Below are positions 15,433-23,925 of a stretch of 34,256 nucleotides of DNA, piece after piece. The notes beneath the pieces were generated by a model that was not told where the DNA came from, did not search any database, and saw nothing but the letters and a program-made list of their open reading frames with translations. The stretch is from assembly GCA_009886115.1 (NCBI GenBank), contig VFJJ01000040.1, positions 1 to 34,256 of the forward strand, read 5' to 3'. Every line of letters begins with the position of its first letter. The first letter of the stretch is position 1. The position numbers and the translations under genes are program-made. This DNA comes from Actinomycetota bacterium (lineage in GTDB: Bacteria; Actinomycetota; Acidimicrobiia; IMCC26256; VFJJ01).

Positions 15433-16032
15433 ATGGCTGAGCGCTACCGCCCTTCGATCGACGAGTGGATCATCCTCACCTGCGGCGGGCTGCTGCTCGT
15501 CGTCTCGTTCGCGCCCTGGTACTGGACCGATGTCGGCGGGACGGTCGACCAGCGCACGGCGTGGCAGGGCCCCGGCCTGGTGTTCGCCCTGCTCGGCATC
15601 CTCACCGCCGAGATCATGGCGTTCCTCGTCGCCGCGCGTCTCGCCGGAACCACGGCTGCGAGCACCATCGACGCCAAGCGCTGGGGCACCATCCACCTGG
15701 CCGGTGGGGTCGTGGCGTTCATCGCCATCGTGGCTCGCATGGTCGCCGGGAGCGACCAGGGGACCTGGGGCCTGTATCTCGGTCTGCTGCTCACCGGCGG
15801 CCTGCTCCTCGGCGGCCTGGGCACGTGGAAGTCGAGCGGCGGATGGTGGCCCAAGCTGCTGACGGGCGGCGGACCCGAGCTCAGCCGGCCCGTTGTCCGT
15901 CCGGCCGGCGATGAGGTGCCGGCCGATTCGGCGTGGGGTCGAGGGGCGCCCGACCCGGATCACCCGGATCACCCGGATCATGAGCAGGAGCAGGAGCAGG
16001 AGCACGAGCAATCTCCACCCGTGCATCGTTGA
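15433..16032 (+). CDS. Small membrane protein of unknown function
   Basis: A 199-residue protein with four predicted transmembrane helices: about residues 13-30 (LTCGGLLLVVSFAPWYW), 47-67, 88-103 and 114-130. The first loop holds TDVGGTVDQRTAWQG. The 65-residue cytoplasmic-like tail is low-complexity, with Asp-Pro-His and Glu-Gln repeats. That tail is encoded by 9-bp and 6-bp microsatellites and overlaps, antisense, the 3' end of the molybdopterin oxidoreductase by about 150 bases. The SFAPWYW segment after the first helix resembles small DUF-type actinobacterial membrane proteins, but I cannot name a family. It is divergent from purN with about 60 bases between the starts. Confidence 0.75.
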   Translation: MAERYRPSIDEWIILTCGGLLLVVSFAPWYWTDVGGTVDQRTAWQGPGLVFALLGILTAEIMAFLVAARLAGTTAASTIDAKRWGTIHLAGGVVAFIAIVARMVAGSDQGTWGLYLGLLLTGGLLLGGLGTWKSSGGWWPKLLTGGGPELSRPVVRPAGDEVPADSAWGRGAPDPDHPDHPDHEQEQEQEHEQSPPVHR

Positions 16033-18022
16033 ACGACGCCCCACCGGCCAGGTCGTTCAAGGTTGCCGGGGCCAGCGCATTGGCCGTGAGGCCACCCCGT
16101 ACGTCCTTGCGCCACAAGCCTTTCGGGATCACCACGACCCCAGGCCGAACATCGTCAGCCACGCGCGCCGGAAGCTCGATCGTCGCCTGGTCGTTCCACA
16201 CCCGCACCAGATCCCCGTTCCCGACCCCTCGCACCGCGGCGTCGTCGGGATGCATCGTGACCACCGCGGCCGCCGCCTGGAGCTCGCCGAGCATCGAGTT
16301 GATGGTGCGGTTCGTCGCCGGGCTCAACAGCACCAACGGGTAGCGGGTGTCGGGTTCGCGGTAGCGGGGCAGCCGGTCGGCCACATCGAGCAACGGGTCG
16401 AACAGCCGCGCCCGCCCGCCCTCGTGGCTGGGGACCGTGTCGCGGAACTGCACGGTGGCACCGGCCGCTCGGAGCTCGCCAGGTGGCTGCCGAAGCGCCA
16501 ACCCGAGGAGGCGGCCCGGCGTCGGATCGAACGCGGCGACCATCGCCGGCTCGGCGCCGAGCAACCGAACGGCCAGGGCAGCGGCGACCTCGTCGTTGGT
16601 GCGGCTCTCGCCGACCCGGTCGATGACCGCGGGCATGGCCTGCAGGTGGAACGTGCCGTACGACGAGGCCACGTCGTCGGCCTCGAAATGGGTCGTGGCC
16701 GGCAGCACGACATCGGCCATGAGGGCGGTGTCGGTGAGCACCTGCTCGTGCACCACGGTGAACAGGTCGTCACGGGCCAGGCCCCGCAGCACCGCTGTCT
16801 GATCGGGGTTCATCACCGCAGGGTTGGCGCCCTGCACGAACAACACGGTGATCGGGGGCTCGAGCGTCGCATCGCAGAGCAGAGCGCCCAACTGGTTCAT
16901 GTTGATCGAGCGGCGACGAGGGGGCGAGCCGTCACCGGGATCACGGCTGCCGAGTACGGCCGCCCGCAGCGCACGGCCGTCCCAGGCCGAACGCGCCGCG
17001 GCCGACAGGCTGGCCATCACACCCGAGCCGGCCTCGCCGAACTGTCCGACGAGCAAAGGCAGCGCCAGCACGGCCCGGCAGGCCGAGCCCCCGTTGCGGT
17101 TGCGCTCGAGGCCCCAACCCAGGCGCAAGAAGGCCGGCCGTTCGGTGGCCCACCATTCGGCGGCGGTCGCCAGATCGGCTGCGCTCACGCCGCACACCTC
17201 AGCCGCTCGATCGAGGGCCCACTCCTCGCACGCGTCGAGGTACTCGTCGGTCCCGTCGACGTGCGCGTCGAGAAAGCTCTGTGCCACCAAGCCCACGTGT
17301 CGGAGATGTCGAGCCATGGCCATGGCTGCGACCACGTCGGTACCGGGCCTGATCGCCAGGTGCAGATCGGCCCGGGCGGCCGTCGCGGTGCGTCGCGGGT
17401 CGACGACGACGACACGAGCGCCCGTCGAGCGGCGGGCCTGCTCGACGAGCGGAGGGAAGTGGGTGTTGGAGATCGCCGGGTTGGCGCCCCAGATCACCAC
17501 CAGGCGAGCGTCGACGACGGAGCGGGGATCGGCCGACAGCATGTCTCCGAACACCGACCACCAGGCCCGCCCTGCCGTGGCCGCGCAGATCGTGTGGAGC
17601 ACGTCGCTGACCCCGAGACGCTCGAAGAGGAGGGCGCTCAGCCCACCGCTGGCCAGCACCCCGGTCGAGGAGTTGTAGGCATACGGGACGATGGCCGCTG
17701 GACCGTTCCCCGAGATCGCCGCGCTCATCCGGGCCGCGACCAGGTCGAGCGCCTCCTCCCAGGATGCGGTCCTGAACTCCCCCGAACCTTTGGGGCCACT
17801 GCGGATCAGCGGTGTGAGCAGTCGTTGCGGGCCGTGAACTCGGGGCACCGAGCGGCGCACCTTCTGGCAGATGAAACCTGCGGTGACCGGGTTCACCCCG
17901 GGCGTGTCGATCGGCGCGACATCGACACCCACGAGTCGGCCGTCCTCGACGGTGACCTCCAGCGTGCAGGTGTCGGGACAGTCGAGGGGACAAGCGGTGA
18001 TCAGCGCGGCACGATCTCCCAT
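15881..18022 (-). CDS. Molybdopterin-dependent oxidoreductase (DMSO reductase superfamily)
   Basis: A 713-residue protein. An N-terminal 4Fe-4S site is formed by Cys11, Cys15, Cys19 and Cys52 (ACPLDCPDTC, then FICQK), followed by molybdopterin domains with VVIWGANPAISNTHF, VVVVDPRRTATA and LFVQGANPAVMNPDQ. A C-terminal MoCo-binding barrel is marked by LSPATNRTINSML and VRVWNDQATIELPARV. No Tat signal is visible, so it is probably cytoplasmic. The electron partner and substrate are unknown; formate dehydrogenase-like or BisC-like enzymes are possible. The ATG at 18022 starts close to the first Cys and has a CAGACT box seven bases upstream; an in-frame ATG at 18103 is less likely. The last 45 residues (GDPGDPGDPG and a Pro/Arg tail) lie beyond the conserved barrel and overlap the membrane-protein gene antisense. 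Confidence 0.9.
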   Translation of the reverse strand: MGDRAALITACPLDCPDTCTLEVTVEDGRLVGVDVAPIDTPGVNPVTAGFICQKVRRSVPRVHGPQRLLTPLIRSGPKGSGEFRTASWEEALDLVAARMSAAISGNGPAAIVPYAYNSSTGVLASGGLSALLFERLGVSDVLHTICAATAGRAWWSVFGDMLSADPRSVVDARLVVIWGANPAISNTHFPPLVEQARRSTGARVVVVDPRRTATAARADLHLAIRPGTDVVAAMAMARHLRHVGLVAQSFLDAHVDGTDEYLDACEEWALDRAAEVCGVSAADLATAAEWWATERPAFLRLGWGLERNRNGGSACRAVLALPLLVGQFGEAGSGVMASLSAAARSAWDGRALRAAVLGSRDPGDGSPPRRRSINMNQLGALLCDATLEPPITVLFVQGANPAVMNPDQTAVLRGLARDDLFTVVHEQVLTDTALMADVVLPATTHFEADDVASSYGTFHLQAMPAVIDRVGESRTNDEVAAALAVRLLGAEPAMVAAFDPTPGRLLGLALRQPPGELRAAGATVQFRDTVPSHEGGRARLFDPLLDVADRLPRYREPDTRYPLVLLSPATNRTINSMLGELQAAAAVVTMHPDDAAVRGVGNGDLVRVWNDQATIELPARVADDVRPGVVVIPKGLWRKDVRGGLTANALAPATLNDLAGGASFNDARVEIARAPAPAPAHDPGDPGDPGRAPLDPTPNRPAPHRRPDGQRAG
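15954..16010. repeat. Adjacent 9-bp and 6-bp microsatellites in overlapping gene ends
   Basis: Three copies of cccggatca (15954-15980) are followed by gagcag-type units (15982-16010, the fourth gagcac). Both arrays are multiples of 3 bp and lie where two opposite genes overlap. They therefore extend one protein with DPDHPDH and EQEQEQ, and the other with GDPGDPGD. Confidence 0.9.
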
Positions 18023-18101
18023 GCCGGAGAGTCTGACCGGCTGGCCCTTGGCGATCGACCCATTTCCCGCCTTGGCCACAATCCCTTGCGATGCCCGCAA
18101 C

Positions 18102-18641
18102 ATGCTCGACCTCTCGGCGAGGCTTCAGGCCGAAGGCTCACCGTGCTACCCCCAGATCACGCCGCGCTCGTTCGACGTGCAGGTGAACTGGGACGGGGGC
18201 ATGTCGTTCATGAACATGCCGCAGGGGTGGCACCGGGTCGTGCAGGCGTCACGGCCCCACAAGGCCGCGCTGCTCAGCGATCGGACATGGCGCGCCACCG
18301 CGCGCGAGGAATGGGATCGCACCGCCTTCACGATGATCCGCCACCGCCGGCCCGAGAACATCCGGCTGCTCTCGGTCACCCGACCCGAGCACGAGCGCTG
18401 GATCAACCAAACGTTCGAACAACTCGTCGCCGAGCGTGGCGGCCATCCGAGCGACGTGCTCGCCGACTGGGTGCTCGACAACGATCTCGAGCCCGGGGTC
18501 GTGGGGACGGCCATCGCCAACGGCGATGTCGAGGGGGCCGCCGAGATGCTCGTGCACCCGGCCGGCGTGATCGGCAACAGCGACGCCGGAGCCCATCAGC
18601 AGATGTTCTGCGCTGTGGGAGACACGACCCTGCTGCTCACC
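18102..18641 (+). pseudogene. Internal fragment of an amidohydrolase (N-acyl-D-amino-acid deacylase type)
   Basis: About 180 codons match the middle-to-late part of the D-aminoacylase-like amidohydrolases: SARLQAEGSPCYPQITPRSF, VQVNWDGGMSFMNMP and GVIGNSDAGAHQQMFCAVGD, the last holding the Asp of the metal site in NSDAGAH. The N-terminal metal-binding HxH region and the C-terminal third are absent, and after TLLLT (18641) the frame runs into unrelated Pro/Arg-rich sequence. Full-length members are about 500-580 residues. The fragment is divergent from the oxidoreductase gene and has no own start signals. It is a decayed gene. The remaining gap to 18768 holds nothing recognisable. Confidence 0.75.
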
Positions 18642-18768
18642 GGTGTCGTCGTGGCCGAGCACGACGAGCCCACGGCGGCCCCGCCCCGGCCGCCTGCTCC
18701 GGCGCTGAGAGAAGCGCCCCGGCGCCACGCCCTTGGGCATGGCGGCGAGGAACGATCCGCTGAGGGCG

Positions 18769-19362
18769 TCAGCCTGCCCCGTCGCCGGCTGCGGTGGCGC
18801 CTGCCGCGCTGGCATCGATGCCGGCCCAGAAGCGGCCCCACGATTCGTAGGCCTCGGGGAGTTGGTGGGTGGTGAGCGCATCGGTACCGACGTTGACCCC
18901 GGCGCCGTGAGCGGGGCGGGCGAGCGCGTCGACGATGTACCAGCGGTGGAACTTGCGCCGAGCGAAGCACCAGTCGCCGTCGACGCGCACGTAGCTGTCC
19001 CAGTACTGCAGGACGCCGATCTCCCACCCGCCCGTGCGCGGGTACTCGAGCTCGTCGCGGCAGTAGACGATGCCCCGAGCGTGGTCGGCGTCGTCGAAAT
19101 CGACCACGTGGTTCCCGATGAAGTGCACCGAGGTGCGCATCTGGCTCATGGTGTGCGTGAACCAGACTTTCAGGGCCTCACGGCCCGATGCGTCTGCTCC
19201 CACGCGCACGTCGGGCACGAACAGCTCGACGAGCCTGTCCATGTCGCGGGAGTCGAGCGCCACACCGTAGCGATGGGGCAACTGGCGGATCGACGCCAGC
19301 GACTCCATGCGATCGAGCCGTTCCTCGACCGTGACCGGGTTCCAGGGACCGAGTCGGGACAT
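18769..19362 (-). CDS. SnoaL-like / NTF2-fold protein
   Basis: A 197-residue protein starting at ATG 19362, with agaggag seven bases upstream. It reads RLDRMESLASIRQLPHRYGV, then LDSRDMDRLVELFVPDVRVG, VHFIGNHVVDFDDADHARGI and YVRVDGDWCFARRKFHRWYI. This is the helix-plus-curved-sheet pattern of the SnoaL_4 group, used as hydrolases, isomerases or binding proteins in degradative pathways. The Tyr and Asp in the first helix region and the pocket His/Asn (HFIGNHVVDF) are in the usual places. The substrate is unknown. The adjacent amidohydrolase and oxidoreductase suggest a former catabolic cluster, but that is inference. Confidence 0.85.
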   Translation of the reverse strand: MSRLGPWNPVTVEERLDRMESLASIRQLPHRYGVALDSRDMDRLVELFVPDVRVGADASGREALKVWFTHTMSQMRTSVHFIGNHVVDFDDADHARGIVYCRDELEYPRTGGWEIGVLQYWDSYVRVDGDWCFARRKFHRWYIVDALARPAHGAGVNVGTDALTTHQLPEAYESWGRFWAGIDASAAGATAAGDGAG

Positions 19363-19405
19363 GTGACGCTCCTCTGAGTTGGTGTCGGGCAGCGTCGCGC
19401 GGCCG

Positions 19406-20185
19406 TCAGTTCCAGGTCGAGCGCAGCCGACGCACCTCGGCCAGCGCCTTGGCCGCTTCGGGGGCAGCCAACGCCTGCGCGGCGGTGTCGATGACGCGGC
19501 AGGCATCGTGCACGGCACCGAGCTGGCCCAGGGCCCGACCCAGCTCCACCTGTTCGGCCGCCCGGAGCCCGGGGATGGCCAGGCGCAGACGAACCGTCCA
19601 CAGGGCATCGGGGATCTGGCTACGCCGCTGGTACACCCCGTGGAGGTTCGTGAGCATGCGCACGAGGATCGAGCAGGTATCGACCGGAGCGAGGAAGCCC
19701 GGCAGGAACTCCATGCCTTCGCCGAAGAGGCGATGGAACAGGGCCTGCACACCGGCCACGTCGAGACAGGTGCCGCCGTTGAAGGGATCGAGATAGGTCG
19801 CCACCTCGAGCCGTCGACACACGAAGTGCCCAGGAAGGCCGATGCCCACGAGAGGCACGCCCATCCGGCGACCCACCTCGATCGTCAGTGCCGAGAGCAG
19901 GATCGGAAGCCCGGTACGGCGATCGAGCACGTCGTTCAGGAACGAGTTGCGAGGGTCGTAGTAGTCGGCGGCGTTCCCAGCGAAGGCGAGCTCGACGAAC
20001 AGGTGCCGCACCATCGCGTCGAAGCCGCCCGGAGGCCCGCACTCGGCAGCCAGCGCGTCGAGCCGACGGAGCTGTGAGGCAACATCGAGCGCTGGATACG
20101 CGTGGGCAGCGATGAGCAACGACGCCTCGTCGAGCGGCACGTCGGGCCGGTTGACGACCTCGGTGAAACGGGCAGTGGCGTCCAT
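19406..20185 (-). CDS. SirB1-family transglutaminase-like protein
   Basis: A 259-residue protein with the family core YYDPRNSFLNDVLDRRTG, then IPL-type ALTIEVGRRMGVPLVGIG, LPGHFVCR and TYLDPFNGG. This is the SirB1/UPF0162 pattern (PF13369), a transglutaminase-like fold in which the Cys nucleophile is usually absent, as here. The C-terminal 80 residues are helical, TPR-like (ALGQLGAVHDACRVIDTAAQ). The biochemical role of the family is not established. The ATG at 20185 has a TACCGT box seven bases upstream; an in-frame GTG at 20209 is an alternative. It is divergent from the PAC2 gene. Confidence 0.85.
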   Translation of the reverse strand: MDATARFTEVVNRPDVPLDEASLLIAAHAYPALDVASQLRRLDALAAECGPPGGFDAMVRHLFVELAFAGNAADYYDPRNSFLNDVLDRRTGLPILLSALTIEVGRRMGVPLVGIGLPGHFVCRRLEVATYLDPFNGGTCLDVAGVQALFHRLFGEGMEFLPGFLAPVDTCSILVRMLTNLHGVYQRRSQIPDALWTVRLRLAIPGLRAAEQVELGRALGQLGAVHDACRVIDTAAQALAAPEAAKALAEVRRLRSTWN

Positions 20186-20192
20186 TGGTTCG

Positions 20193-20198
20193 ACGGTA
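20193..20198 (-). promoter_or_regulatory. Putative leaderless -10 box for the SirB1-like gene
   Basis: TACCGT on the minus strand lies seven bases before the ATG at 20185. There is no ribosome site in the gap. Confidence 0.4.
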
Positions 20199-20230
20199 GC
20201 CGTGAGCACGGTCGCGACTCAGGAGCCGGG

Positions 20231-20286
20231 CCCGCCGGGTCTCGACAGCCAGCCTGCGAGGCTCAGGAGCCGGCTGACCCGGCGGG
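20231..20286. repeat. Inverted repeat in divergent promoter region (palindrome F)
   Basis: Perfect 11-bp arms cccgccgggtc (20231-20241) and gacccggcggg (20276-20286) flank 34 bases that contain a smaller agcct-gcg-aggct hairpin. It separates the -10 boxes of the SirB1-like and PAC2 genes, so it could be an operator or another dispersed element. Confidence 0.6.
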
Positions 20287-20290
20287 TGTC

Positions 20291-20296
20291 TAAGGT
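20291..20296 (+). promoter_or_regulatory. Putative leaderless -10 box for the PAC2 gene
   Basis: TAAGGT lies eight bases before the ATG at 20305 and five bases after palindrome F. Confidence 0.4.
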
Positions 20297-20304
20297 GAGC
20301 TGTC

Positions 20305-21240
20305 ATGAGCTCGCTCGTCTGGGACCAGCGTCCAGCGCTGCACCGTCCGGTCATGATCGCCGCGTTCGACGGCTGGAACGACGCCGGCGAGGCCGCATCG
20401 GGCGCCGTTGCCTGGATGCGCCGGCGCTGGGAGGCGACGCCCTTCGCCCGGCTCGATCCCGAGGAGTACATCGACTTCCAATCGAGTCGCCCCACGATCG
20501 AGCTGCGCGACGGCGTGATCAGGAACATCACCTGGCCCACGATCGAGTTCCATGCGGGCTTTCCCGGTCGTGGCCGGGCCGGTCAGGCGACCCACGACGT
20601 GGTCCTCGTCACCGGCCCCGAGCCCAACCTGCGATGGCGGTCGTTCTGCGCCGACGTACTCGCCGTGGCGTCGGAAACCGGCTGCGAGATGGTCATCACC
20701 TTGGGTGCCCTGCTCGCCGACACGCCGCACACCCGACCCCTGCAGATCACCGGGGTCACCGCCGACACCACGCTGGCCGACGGCCTCGGTCTGGAGCGCT
20801 CCACCTACGAAGGCCCGACAGGCATCGTGGGCGTGTTGATCGACGCCAGCCGCAAGGCCCATCTGGCCCCGGTGTCGCTGTGGGCACCCATCCCCCACTA
20901 CGTGTCGTCAGCCCCGAACCCCAAGGCCACCATGGCCCTGCTCGACCGTCTCGAGGCACTGCTCGGGATCGACACCGGGGCCCGGGGGCTCGCCATCTCG
21001 GCCCAGGAGTGGGAGGACCGGGTCAGCGAGGCGGTCGCCGACGATCCCGACACCGCCGTCTACGTCCACCATCTCGAAGAACGGGCCGACGCCACGCAGG
21101 TGGTCGCCAGCGACCTCGCCAACCTCGCCGACCTCGCCAACTTGGCCGACCTGGCCGAGACCGAGAACCTGCCGACAGGTGACGCGCTGGCCGAGGAATT
21201 CGAGCGGTACCTCAGGGAGAGCGGCGACGATCCTGCGTGA
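20305..21240 (+). CDS. PAC2-family protein
   Basis: A 311-residue cytoplasmic protein of the PAC2 family (PF09754, related to eukaryotic proteasome assembly chaperone 2), common in actinobacteria that carry a 20S proteasome. Typical blocks are PVMIAAFDGWNDAGEAASGA, FPGRGRAGQATHDVVLVTGP, VITLGALLADTPHTRP and SLWAPIPHYVSSAPNPKATM. The C-terminus GDALAEEFERYLRE is the expected family end. A repeated Asn-Leu-Ala-Asp-Leu-Ala stretch just before it comes from an 18-bp tandem repeat (21112-21159). The bacterial role is not established. It converges on the M20 peptidase gene with a 14-base gap. Confidence 0.9.
   Translation: MSSLVWDQRPALHRPVMIAAFDGWNDAGEAASGAVAWMRRRWEATPFARLDPEEYIDFQSSRPTIELRDGVIRNITWPTIEFHAGFPGRGRAGQATHDVVLVTGPEPNLRWRSFCADVLAVASETGCEMVITLGALLADTPHTRPLQITGVTADTTLADGLGLERSTYEGPTGIVGVLIDASRKAHLAPVSLWAPIPHYVSSAPNPKATMALLDRLEALLGIDTGARGLAISAQEWEDRVSEAVADDPDTAVYVHHLEERADATQVVASDLANLADLANLADLAETENLPTGDALAEEFERYLRESGDDPA
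21112..21159. repeat. 18-bp in-frame repeat in the PAC2 gene (about 2.7 units)
   Basis: Units at 21112-21129 and 21130-21147 (gacctcgccaacctcgcc type) are followed by a partial third unit to 21159. The array encodes DLANLADLANLADLAE, an amphipathic, possibly helical insert before the conserved C-terminus. Confidence 0.85.
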
Positions 21241-21254
21241 GCCGTGCTGAACGC

Positions 21255-22604
21255 TCAGCCGCCGAGGAGGTCGCGGGCGACGACCTCCCAGAGCGCCGTC
21301 GACAACCGCAGCGATTCCTGATCGACGCGCTCGTCGTGGCCGTGGAACATCGTCGAGAACTCGCCGAAGCCGATCTTGGACGAGAACAGCCCGAACCCGT
21401 AGGCCGTGACGCCCATGCGCCGGAAGAAGCGGGCGTCGGTGGCGCCCACCATGAGCATCGGCACGGGCTGGCTTCCGGGGACCAGCGCCGAGCAGGCCCG
21501 GGCGATCGAGTCCCACAGCGGCGTTCCCAGGGGCGACTCGCTCGAGGGATCGTCGATGATGTGAACGATGTCGACGTGATCGGCGAGATCGCCGAGCGCG
21601 TCCTCGAGCATGGCCCGCACGTCGGCCGTCCGCTCCCCGGGCATGGTGCGGATGTCGACCTCGATCTCGGTGAGGTCGGGGATCACGTTGGTCTTCACAC
21701 CGCCGTGCACCACGTTGGGTGAGATCGTCGTGTGGGTGCAGGCGTGGGCCAGCCGGGCGAACGACAGGTCGGAATGCTCAGCCAGGAAGGGCCGGAGCTT
21801 CTCCGCGTCGAGCAGGACCTCCGCCCATTCGGGGGGCAACCCGAGACCGTTGACGAAGCCCTTCCAGACATCGGTGATCTGGGTGCGGGGCCGGTACTCG
21901 GCGAGGCGGCGCACGACCTCGGCCGCTTTCACCACGGCGTTGTCGGTGCGGAACGGCTGCGAGCCGTGCCCGGGCGTGCCCTTGATCCGCAGCGTCGCCC
22001 ACTGCGGCCCCTTCTCGGCCACGGCCACCGGGAGTCGGGGTCCGTCGGGATGGGGTTGGGGCATGCCGCCGAACTCGGTGACGACGTAGTCGCACGCCAA
22101 CGCGTCGCGCTCGTTGGCGACGAGCCATTCGGCACCGTGCACCCCGCGGGCCTCTTCGTCGGCCACCGCGAAGTAGACGAGGTCGCCGTCGGGGTTCCAA
22201 CCCGAAGCGGCCAGGCGCTTCGTGGCCACGGCCATCGAAGCCGTGAGGTTCAACATGTCGACCGCGCCCCGGCCCCACACCTCGCCGTCGATCAACTCAC
22301 CACCGAGCGGGTCGTGGCGCCAGCCTTCGGCGTTGAAGGGCACGACATCGGTGTGGCCCATGAGCATGAGGGCTGGAGCATTCGGATCGCGGCCCTGGCG
22401 ACGGGCCACGATCGAGGCCCGACCCGGAACCGGCTCGTAGCGCTCGACGTCGAGCCCGACCCCGTGGAGGTAGTCGGCGATCAGGTCGGCTGAGCGCGAC
22501 TCGTGACCCGACTCGACGGTGCCGTCGTTCACGCACCCGTTGCGGATCAGGTGCTGGAGGAGCTCGGTGACCTCACCGGTGGGATCGTCGTCGACGTGCG
22601 CCAT
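21255..22604 (-). CDS. M20-family zinc peptidase/deacylase
   Basis: A 449-residue cytoplasmic metallohydrolase with the M20 metal and catalytic set. MLMGHTDVVPF supplies the first His and catalytic Asp, VWGRGAVDML the bridging Asp, and VADEEARG the general-base Glu pair. TEFGG sits at the next metal position, and the final His is in TMFHGHDERV. The dimerisation (lid) domain is central, with GTPGHGSQPFRTDNAV. Family members hydrolyse dipeptides, N-acyl amino acids or succinyl-diaminopimelate. The overall wording (large lid, C-terminal FGEFSTMFHGHDE) fits the group of acetylornithine deacetylase/CPG2-like peptidases with unclear substrates. The ATG at 22604 has TACCGT five bases upstream (22610-22615) and no ribosome site. 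Confidence 0.9.
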   Translation of the reverse strand: MAHVDDDPTGEVTELLQHLIRNGCVNDGTVESGHESRSADLIADYLHGVGLDVERYEPVPGRASIVARRQGRDPNAPALMLMGHTDVVPFNAEGWRHDPLGGELIDGEVWGRGAVDMLNLTASMAVATKRLAASGWNPDGDLVYFAVADEEARGVHGAEWLVANERDALACDYVVTEFGGMPQPHPDGPRLPVAVAEKGPQWATLRIKGTPGHGSQPFRTDNAVVKAAEVVRRLAEYRPRTQITDVWKGFVNGLGLPPEWAEVLLDAEKLRPFLAEHSDLSFARLAHACTHTTISPNVVHGGVKTNVIPDLTEIEVDIRTMPGERTADVRAMLEDALGDLADHVDIVHIIDDPSSESPLGTPLWDSIARACSALVPGSQPVPMLMVGATDARFFRRMGVTAYGFGLFSSKIGFGEFSTMFHGHDERVDQESLRLSTALWEVVARDLLGG

Positions 22605-22644
22605 GGCCCACGGTACGCCGTCGCTCGAGTCTCGGGCCGACAGC

Positions 22645-23790
22645 TCACTCGTGGATGGAGTAGACGAGCAGGCCCTCTCGGCTGTTGCACTCGGCCCGGC
22701 CCTGGTGGCGGAGGTGCTCGAGGTGGGCCCAGGTCTCGCTCTCGGCCATGTTTCCCCAGTGCTTGGGCGGGAACAGGCCCTGCGTGTACTCCTCGACGGT
22801 GCCGGGGCGACCCAGGGCCCTCGAGATCTCCAGCACCTTCTCCAGCCGCTCGACGTGATGGGCCTTGATGGCCTCGACCCGCCCGATCAGGTCGGTGAAG
22901 GGCACGCCGTGGGCCGGGAGCACGATCTTGACCGAGTCCTTGTAGGTGCCGACCCGGTCGAGCGACTGCACGAACTCGTCGAGCGGGTCGGATGCGGCGC
23001 CGATCCCCGAGATGTGCGGCGTGATCCCCGGCAGCACATGATCACCGGAGATCATCACGCCGGCCTCGGGGTCGTACAGGCACAGGTGATCGTCGGTGTG
23101 GCCCGGAGTGTGGATGGCGAAGAACTCTCGGCCGGCGAGCCTGATGACCTCGCCGTCGATCATCCGGTGCGTGGGCACGGTGGGCACGAAGTACTTGCGC
23201 TGGAAGTAGCGCTGACTCCTCATCACCATGCGGTGCTTGAAGGCGGGCCGGAAGCCCTTGCCGCCCCAGGGCGTGGTCTTGCCCCACCGCATCGTCCCCT
23301 TCCCGTACCGGACCGGCTTCGCTGCGGCCGCCTGACCCGCGCGCCGACCGTGCTCGTGGCCATGACCCGCGTGGCCGTGGTCGTCGGCCGGCGGGTCCTC
23401 GGAATCGGGATCGGTGTTCTCGAGCGTCACGAGGTCGGGGGCGTCGTCCCACGGCATGCGGAACACCGCGTGGGTCACGATCCGGGCGTCGGCTTCGAGG
23501 GCCAGCCGCCCGGCCCCACCGAAGTGATCGGGATGCGAGTGGGTCACGACGATCGTGTGGACGTCGGCGATCTTGAAGCCCGCCGCCTTGAGTCGCGCCG
23601 GGATCGCTGGCCAGTGCTTCTTCCCCGGCAGCCCCGGGTCGACGACGGCGATCCCGCGGTCGTCGATCATCGTGTACATGTTGACATGGCCCAGGCCCGT
23701 GAAGTTCGCCGGGAGCTGGAGGCGCAGGATGTTGGGCGCCACCTCGACGATGGTGTCCTCGGCGGGCATCTGCTCCGACTTCTTGGGCAT
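22645..23790 (-). CDS. Metallo-beta-lactamase-fold hydrolase with His-rich insert
   Basis: A 381-residue protein of the MBL fold. The binuclear metal motif is VVTHSHPDHFGG, with further ligands in FFAIHTPGHTDDHLCLYDP, VMISGDHVLPG and IVLPAHG. A C-terminal winged-helix-like segment (IKAHHVERLEKVLEISRAL) is typical of the glyoxalase II / LACTB2-related group that acts on thioesters or other small esters. A loop at about residues 138-150 is His/Gly/Asp-rich (DDHGHAGHGHEHG) and is followed by a basic linker. It is not part of the usual fold and could bind metal. The ATG at 23790 has ggagag eight bases upstream. It lies 40 bases from the M20 peptidase start on the same strand. Confidence 0.88.
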   Translation of the reverse strand: MPKKSEQMPAEDTIVEVAPNILRLQLPANFTGLGHVNMYTMIDDRGIAVVDPGLPGKKHWPAIPARLKAAGFKIADVHTIVVTHSHPDHFGGAGRLALEADARIVTHAVFRMPWDDAPDLVTLENTDPDSEDPPADDHGHAGHGHEHGRRAGQAAAAKPVRYGKGTMRWGKTTPWGGKGFRPAFKHRMVMRSQRYFQRKYFVPTVPTHRMIDGEVIRLAGREFFAIHTPGHTDDHLCLYDPEAGVMISGDHVLPGITPHISGIGAASDPLDEFVQSLDRVGTYKDSVKIVLPAHGVPFTDLIGRVEAIKAHHVERLEKVLEISRALGRPGTVEEYTQGLFPPKHWGNMAESETWAHLEHLRHQGRAECNSREGLLVYSIHE

Positions 23791-23925
23791 CGCTCATCTC
23801 TCCTCGCTCCCGGGCGCGAACGCGCGCTCCAGGGCAGGGGCAGACTACCGACCGCCCGTCGCAGCCCCCGGCTCAGCGCGAGCGCGAGCGTCGAGTGGGC
23901 GCCTCGTGATCAGGCCTCGCGGCCC

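Noticed and set aside
20180-20215. tRNA T-loop-like ggttcga sequence
   Set aside because: No acceptor, anticodon or D-arm can be folded around it, and it lies at the start of the SirB1-like gene. I found no tRNA or rRNA gene in the window.
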